Shown piece by piece: positions 61,261-64,000 of a DNA stretch of 64,000 nucleotides; positions within the stretch are counted from its first letter, which is position 1, and every line of letters starts with the position of its first letter. Made by a program: the position numbers and the translations under genes. The notes under the pieces were generated by a model. The model was not told where the DNA came from and made no database searches. It saw nothing but the letters and a program-made list of their open reading frames with translations. This DNA comes from Bacteroidota bacterium (GTDB taxonomy: Bacteria > Bacteroidota > Bacteroidia > Flavobacteriales > Weeksellaceae): assembly GCA_018902795.1 (NCBI GenBank), contig JAHIQD010000019.1, positions 62,001 to 126,000 of the forward strand. Reading direction: 5' to 3'.

Positions 61261-62664
61261 ATGGTTTTAAGCAGAATTTGGAGTGCTTTTATTATTGTCG
61301 CAATATTGGTTGCAAGCGTAAAATATTTGTTTTCAGACAATTACAAAGCTATTTATAATGACATGGTGGTAGGAAAAAGTGGTGATACCGTGCAGATTGC
61401 TTCTAAAAACATCAATGAAATGTCGCCATCGGTGAAGGAAGCCTTGCTGTTGAAACCTACTTTTGACGACAACCGAATTCATTACAAAACCGATTCAGCA
61501 AAATCAAATATAACGGTTTACCGCGTTCAGGAAACAGATGGCGTAATCGGAACTTCCGAAACTGCTGTAAAAATCTGTCTTGGTTTAATAGGGATTATGA
61601 CACTTTTTATGGGCTTCATGAGTATTGCGGAAAAAGCTGGAGGAATCAATTTATTATCAAGATTAATTCAACCTTTTTTTTCGAAATTATTTCCCGAAAT
61701 TCCTAAAAACCATCCTTCTTTCGGACACATGCTGCTGAATTTTTCTGCCAACCTACTCGGTTTAGATAATGCCGCAACTCCGTTTGGATTAAAGGCGATG
61801 GAAAGTTTACAAACCTTAAATCCCGACAAGGACAGAGCAAGCAATTCGCAGATCATGTTTCTTTGCCTTCATGCAGGAGGTTTAACGCTGATTCCGGTTT
61901 CTATTATTGCGATCCGCGCTTCGATGGGTTCGCATACGCCGACTGACATTTTTCTTCCATGTATGATTGCCACTTTTGCGGCCACGCTTGCTGCAATGAT
62001 TGTTGTTTCGCTTTACCAGAAAATCAATCTGCTGCAGCCAGCCGTCATCGCTTATGTTGGAGGAATCTCCGCAATCATCGGATTATTAGTTGTTTACCTT
62101 GTTAATTTAAGCAAAGAAGGTCTGGATAATTTCAGTATGTTATTAAGCAACGGAATTATTCTGCTCATCTTTTTTGCCATCGTAATGGGTGCGCTTTACA
62201 AAAAAATAAATGTCTTTGATGCTTTTATCGACGGCGCAAAAGAAGGTTTCTGGACCTGCGTCAAAATTATTCCTTATTTAGTAGGAATGCTGATTGCCAT
62301 TTCTTTATTGAGAACTTCAGGCGTTTTCGATGTATTAATTGACGGAATGAAATGGGTTGCCGCTGTCGCAGGTTTTGATACGAGATTTGTTGACGGATTG
62401 CCAACTGCACTTATCAAGCCACTATCCGGTTCCGGAGCGAGAGGAATGATGGTGGATACGATGCAGACTTTCGGGGCAGACAGTTTCCAGGGAAGGCTGG
62501 CCGCAGTTTTACAGGGAAGTTCGGATACCACTTTCTACGTGATCGCAGTTTATTTTGGCGCCGTGGGAATTAAAAACACCAGATATACGGTAACCGCAAT
62601 GCTTTTGGCGGATTTGGTTGGAATCATTACTTCTGTTATTCTGGCTTACCTTTTCTTTGCTTAA
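61261..62664 (+). CDS. Nucleoside recognition (Gate) domain protein, SpmA-SpmB fusion
   Basis: A 467-residue membrane protein with two Gate domains. The first (about 95-235) carries the SpmA block GLDNAATPFGLKAMESLQ, and the second (about 300-460) the SpmB block GSGARGMMVDTMQTFGAD with LQGSSDTTFYVIAVYFG. In Bacillus these are two separate genes for spore maturation; here they are joined, as commonly in Bacteroidota. About ten helices. A short soluble insert lies at about 30-95. This is not a sporulating lineage, so the protein must have a general role, perhaps transport, which is unknown. Confidence 0.9.
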   Translation: MVLSRIWSAFIIVAILVASVKYLFSDNYKAIYNDMVVGKSGDTVQIASKNINEMSPSVKEALLLKPTFDDNRIHYKTDSAKSNITVYRVQETDGVIGTSETAVKICLGLIGIMTLFMGFMSIAEKAGGINLLSRLIQPFFSKLFPEIPKNHPSFGHMLLNFSANLLGLDNAATPFGLKAMESLQTLNPDKDRASNSQIMFLCLHAGGLTLIPVSIIAIRASMGSHTPTDIFLPCMIATFAATLAAMIVVSLYQKINLLQPAVIAYVGGISAIIGLLVVYLVNLSKEGLDNFSMLLSNGIILLIFFAIVMGALYKKINVFDAFIDGAKEGFWTCVKIIPYLVGMLIAISLLRTSGVFDVLIDGMKWVAAVAGFDTRFVDGLPTALIKPLSGSGARGMMVDTMQTFGADSFQGRLAAVLQGSSDTTFYVIAVYFGAVGIKNTRYTVTAMLLADLVGIITSVILAYLFFA

Positions 62665-62682
62665 TATTAAAAGATACTTAAA

Positions 62683-63075
62683 ATGATACACGATAAAGAT
62701 TACATTATCAGGATTGTAAAACAGTTTTCAGAATTTCTTTCAAAAATGATTTTGGGCGGAAAAAATGAAGGCGGATTTTCAGAATGGGAAAGGATTTTTG
62801 ATACCAATATGAACGATACTTTCAAGATGGATTTCAATATGCTTTCTTCAAAATCTTCGGAGGAGATTATTAAGTTGGTGGAGGAAAAAGACAAATCCCA
62901 TCACATCCCATATTTTGAACTTTTGGGACATTTATTCTATTTCAAAAATAAAGAAAACCAAAACAAAGATTTTGCGGAAAAAAGCAAGACTTTTTATGAA
63001 CTTTACTTGCAGAAAAGCGGGATATTTTCAATGCCTGTTGTGTCAAGAATCAATGAGCTAAAAGGTCAGCTGTAA
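62683..63075 (+). CDS. Conserved hypothetical protein (130 aa), weakly DUF6483-like
   Basis: A 130-residue soluble, helical protein. The start HDKDYIIRIVKQFSEFLSKM followed by a glycine/lysine turn resembles the opening of DUF6483, but the rest is too divergent for a firm call. Helices near 40-70 and 75-120, with charged residues typical of a small TPR-like or bundle protein. It begins 18 bases after the SpmA-SpmB fusion stop, so it is probably co-transcribed. Function unknown. Confidence 0.6.
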   Translation: MIHDKDYIIRIVKQFSEFLSKMILGGKNEGGFSEWERIFDTNMNDTFKMDFNMLSSKSSEEIIKLVEEKDKSHHIPYFELLGHLFYFKNKENQNKDFAEKSKTFYELYLQKSGIFSMPVVSRINELKGQL

Positions 63076-63115
63076 CATTTTCTCAAAAATTTCGTCTTAT
63101 TGTGTAAACTTCCCT

Positions 63116-64000
63116 ATGAAAAAAACTGCAGTTCTTTTGCTGAGCTTTCTGTCCTTTTTTGCTTTTTCCCAGAAGAAATGGTCGCTTCAGGAGTGCGTAA
63201 ACTATGCAGTAGAAAATAATCTGCAGGTTCTTCAAAACCAACTCAATACCAAAACTCAGGATAACAGCCTACAAATTGCAAAAAGACAATACTTACCTTC
63301 TGTTTCTGGCAACATTAATAATACAGCGTCGTTTGGACAGGGAAGAGATGTTTTTGGGAATACCAGCAGAAATGATAATTTCAGCAACGGTGCCAATGTT
63401 GGAGCCGACATTCTGGTCTTTAATAACGGCCGATTAGAAAAAAACATAAGAAAAACAGAATTCGAAGTTGAAGCCAGTAAATTTGATCTGGAAAGAATTA
63501 AAAACGATATTTCGTTACAGATTGCCCAACAATATTTATCGGTTTTACTGAACAGGGAAATTACAAAAATTTCTGAAAGCGCTCTCGAAAATGCTGATAA
63601 ACTTTATAAAAGAGCAAAAATAACAACCGAGGTCGGCACTACTCCACAAACGATTTTAGCTGAAGCAGAGGCTGCATTGGCAAGAGAAAAACAAAATGTA
63701 AAGACCGCCGAAATCAATACCAACAGAAGTTTATTTGCTTTAGCAATGCTTCTTCAGCTTCCCGATTATAAAAATTTTGATATTCAGGAAGTTCCGGTGG
63801 AAAACATGCTTGATGCACCGCTTTTCACGACTGAAAATATCATCAGCAAAGCCTACGAAAATCAACCTCAGATAAAAGCAGCAGAAAGCCGCATTAAATC
63901 ATCCGAGGCACAAACTGAAGTGACGAAAACCGCTTTCTGGCCAACTATAACAGCAAATGCGGGTATCGGATCATCCTATTTTTATTTGATGAGTGCAGGA
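63116..64000 (+). CDS. TolC family outer-membrane efflux protein (partial, 3' end off window)
   Basis: An open frame from the ATG at 63116 to the right edge, 295 codons. A signal peptide (MKKTAVLLLSFLSFFAFSQ) is followed by the typical TolC opening WSLQECVNYAVENNLQV, long helices (about 105-190, ISLQIAQQYLSVLLNREI, then AEAEAALAREKQNVKTAEIN) and the start of a second repeat (ENIISKAYENQPQIKAAESR). TolC-like proteins form the outer-membrane channel of three-part efflux pumps. The membrane-fusion and inner-membrane pump genes, expected downstream, lie outside the window. Confidence 0.93.
   Translation, partial: MKKTAVLLLSFLSFFAFSQKKWSLQECVNYAVENNLQVLQNQLNTKTQDNSLQIAKRQYLPSVSGNINNTASFGQGRDVFGNTSRNDNFSNGANVGADILVFNNGRLEKNIRKTEFEVEASKFDLERIKNDISLQIAQQYLSVLLNREITKISESALENADKLYKRAKITTEVGTTPQTILAEAEAALAREKQNVKTAEINTNRSLFALAMLLQLPDYKNFDIQEVPVENMLDAPLFTTENIISKAYENQPQIKAAESRIKSSEAQTEVTKTAFWPTITANAGIGSSYFYLMSAG

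Overview
The window is chromosomal DNA from a member of the Bacteroidota, most likely a Chryseobacterium-like flavobacterium (family Weeksellaceae). The reasons are the AT-rich composition, the near absence of Shine-Dalgarno sequences, many -7 boxes of the form TAnnTTTG, a type IX secretion (T9SS) sorting domain, an S46 dipeptidyl-peptidase, and lineage-typical families such as DUF3127 and the paired SpmA-SpmB fusion. The genus is inferred from overall gene content and was not tested by any search.

Layout. 1-4.4 kb: a divergent pair, pabC-like/pabB leftward and two paralogous membrane proteins, an AI-2E family permease and a DUF3820 protein rightward. 4.4-5.2 kb: a REP-associated tyrosine transposase (RAYT) bracketed by inverted palindromic repeats, the only clearly mobile-like unit. 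5.2-15 kb: mostly leftward housekeeping genes (uvrB, accD, fbaA, a CBS protein with nadK, an EamA transporter with aat, DUF3127) plus a rightward lipoprotein PQQ-type sugar dehydrogenase. 15.0-15.35 kb: a three-gene tRNA operon, Leu(TAG)-Gly(GCC)-Leu(TAA), with a textbook promoter and terminator. 15.4-32.3 kb: an AsmA-like protein, DUF2797, a sugar-nucleotide epimerase, secA, a ROK kinase, a lipoprotein MsrA, S46 peptidase, a T9SS-exported Asp-box propeller, ElaA-type acetyltransferase, engB and an alpha/beta hydrolase.

32.5-49.2 kb: the division and cell-wall (dcw) cluster, all rightward: mraZ-rsmH-ftsL-ftsI-murE-mraY-murD-ftsW-murG-murC-ftsQ-ftsA-ftsZ-yqeY. It opens with a recognisable MraZ operator (two TGGGA boxes) over a TAAATTTG promoter. 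murF and ddl are absent from it. Together these genes make the lipid II precursor from UDP-MurNAc, carry and polymerise it at the septum, and build the Z-ring.

49.3-64 kb: an outer-membrane barrel-like protein, a bacilliredoxin, a GH3-family protein, a leftward operon mutL-rhomboid-EEP nuclease-lipoprotein, a methyltransferase, a prolyl oligopeptidase, a radical SAM protein, the SpmA-SpmB fusion and the start of a TolC-family efflux protein cut by the window edge.

Most of the window is conserved core genome. No CRISPR array, prophage, secretion island or defence cluster is visible. The least explained items are the RAYT/REP unit and its scattered relatives, a 21-bp tandem repeat that reads as a 54-residue heptad-repeat ORF (25.06-25.22 kb), a possible small RNA at 12.86-12.93 kb, a short ORF overlapping the secA start, a recurrent arrangement of promoter boxes 4-6 bases before start codons suggesting leaderless mRNAs, and several proteins that lack the metal-site residues of their families.
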